From Mucilaginibacter lappiensis (GTDB taxonomy: Bacteria > Bacteroidota > Bacteroidia > Sphingobacteriales > Sphingobacteriaceae): 64,000 nt of DNA. The stretch is taken from the NCBI RefSeq assembly GCF_900155965.1, contig NZ_FTMG01000015.1, forward strand, positions 62,001 to 126,000, written 5' to 3'. The notes beneath the pieces are model-generated. The model had not been told where the DNA came from. It saw only the letters and a list, made by a program, of their open reading frames with translations, and made no database searches. This document shows, one piece after another, positions 62,990 to 64,000 of the stretch; position 1 is the first letter of the stretch, and each line of letters opens with the position of its first letter. Both the position numbers and the translations under genes were made by a program.

Positions 62990-64000
62990 CAGTTGTTTGT
63001 CTTATTTTCGGTAATTACATGAAGCTGATCTATCTGCGGTTTCTCCAATTTCTCAATCTTTCCTGAAGGCCAATAAATAGTTACCTTGTCGGCTGTGGTG
63101 CTTTTTCCAATACCAAAATGAATCCTGTGCTGGTTTTGGGCCGAAAATCCACTCCCGCCAGAAACTATCTGCATCTGTTTTTTTCCATTCCATTCCAACT
63201 GTACCTTTGCGCCTATGGCGCTTGCATTGCTTAATGTTCCATGCAAATCAAAATCAATCCAATGATTATTGTTTTTTGAATTGTTTTTATAAATAAGCGG
63301 TACATTGTTCTGGTTGGCTACCACAACATCCAACACGCCCCGATTCCAAAGATCGGCCATGGCAACCGACCGGCTGTCGAAGGTAATATAAGGGCAAACT
63401 TTGTTTGACACATCTTCAAAAAGACCATTGCTGTTATTAAGCCATATTTTGTTTTGCTGATAGCCGGATTGGCTTTTTCCCTGCATATCGGGCCAGTTGG
63501 CAGCATCGCCAATTATTTTGCTGTTGCCACCGGTAACCTTGGAGTAATCATACCAGTACGATGTGTTTTTTTTACCCGAAATAAAGCCATTAGCGGCATA
63601 AAGATCTATGAAACCATCGTTATTTAAATCACCAAACTGTGCGCCATAGCTCCATCCTGCATTCTCAATCCCGGATAGCTGCGCCAAATTGACAAATGAG
63701 GGATCACCTGCGGCGCTACTTTTGGGTTGCCAGTAATTATTGCCTTGAATTAATATACCCGGTTCGGTGATATTGGTGGTGTAGATACCCAGCATGCCGC
63801 TATTATTGATATCACCAAATGATACGCTCATGCCGCTTTTAGGAATATTGCCTATACCCACCAGTTTACCTCGTTCAACAAATCCCTTTCCTTTTTCGTT
63901 GATATAAAATTCATCCACATTGTAATCATTGGCCACATAGAGTTCTGGGTAACCATCGCCGTTAAAGTCAGCCGCTCCGGCAGCAAGTTTCCACTTGGTA
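62989..64000 (-). CDS. CRTAC1-type FG-GAP protein with ASPIC/UnbV domain, 5' part outside the window
   Basis: The frame stays open to the right edge (AADFNGDGYPELYVAND), so the gene begins beyond 64000. FG-GAP repeats (VSFGDINNSGMLGIYT; AQFGDLNNDGFIDLYAANGF; VAMADLWNRGVLDVVVANQN) are followed by an ASPIC/UnbV C-terminal domain (IGAKVQLEWNGKKQM; HFGIGKSTTADKVTIYWPSG). It is the first visible gene of the UnbV-UnbU-UnbV operon. Its stop shares one base with the UnbU-like start (TGATG). Confidence 0.88.
   Translation of the reverse strand, partial: TKWKLAAGAADFNGDGYPELYVANDYNVDEFYINEKGKGFVERGKLVGIGNIPKSGMSVSFGDINNSGMLGIYTTNITEPGILIQGNNYWQPKSSAAGDPSFVNLAQLSGIENAGWSYGAQFGDLNNDGFIDLYAANGFISGKKNTSYWYDYSKVTGGNSKIIGDAANWPDMQGKSQSGYQQNKIWLNNSNGLFEDVSNKVCPYITFDSRSVAMADLWNRGVLDVVVANQNNVPLIYKNNSKNNNHWIDFDLHGTLSNASAIGAKVQLEWNGKKQMQIVSGGSGFSAQNQHRIHFGIGKSTTADKVTIYWPSGKIEKLEKPQIDQLHVITENKTNN

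Noticed and set aside
58870..64000. Enediyne biosynthetic gene cluster
   Set aside because: Only UnbU/UnbV-like genes are present; no polyketide synthase or tailoring enzymes are visible in the window.

Overview
The window reads as chromosome of a Bacteroidota bacterium, most likely a Sphingobacteriaceae member close to Mucilaginibacter or Pedobacter. This rests on a SusC/SusD pair with an ECF sigma factor and FecR anti-sigma, several LytS/LytTR two-component pairs, many lipoproteins with short Cys-Lys-Lys lipoboxes, weak Shine-Dalgarno sites, -7 boxes ending in TTTG, and scattered REP-like palindromes. The assignment is inference; no rRNA or tRNA gene was seen.

Layout. 0.3-6 kb: a Crp/Fnr-type regulator and a zinc-free MDR oxidoreductase, then a likely N-acetylgalactosamine/galactose salvage group (GH109-type glycosidase, galactose mutarotase, NahK-like sugar kinase) whose three upstream regions each carry a LacI/PurR-type palindrome. 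6-13 kb: a complete sigma-FecR-SusC-SusD uptake and signalling operon with no hydrolase next to it. 13-25 kb: hypothetical proteins, an alditol-oxidase-like flavoprotein, a SUKH protein bracketed by inverted repeats, a LytS/LytTR pair divergent from an outer-membrane receptor-like protein, and small genes. 25-36 kb: a second sigma/FecR/TonB-receptor set followed by a repeat-containing lipoprotein and a secreted DNA/RNA non-specific endonuclease, which looks like a nucleic-acid scavenging locus; an ECF42-type sigma factor with its YCII partner sits in opposite orientation between the sigma and FecR genes. 36-46 kb: an FAD protein, a small glycan-transfer group (GT87-like, GT2, NodB deacetylase), a TonB-C/propeller protein, GH43 and outer-membrane proteins. 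46-51 kb: lipoproteins, a second LytS/LytTR pair and a PorT-type barrel.

51-59 kb is the most unusual part. Seven tandem genes on the minus strand encode small exported beta-rich paralogues of a family I do not recognise, next to a divergent PAS-LuxR regulator. A 20-bp palindrome (AATCACGG-N4-CCGTGATT and close variants) occurs six times. In five of the six it lies exactly 21 bp from a GANNTTTG box, including one copy pointing at the regulator gene itself. This defines a compact self-contained regulon of exported proteins with a shared operator-promoter module.

59-64 kb: a translationally coupled operon of two ASPIC/UnbV FG-GAP proteins and a UnbU/RnfD-like membrane protein, the first gene running off the right edge. 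Two families of REP-like palindromes and a 107-119 bp element with perfect 15-bp terminal inverted repeats are scattered through the left half.
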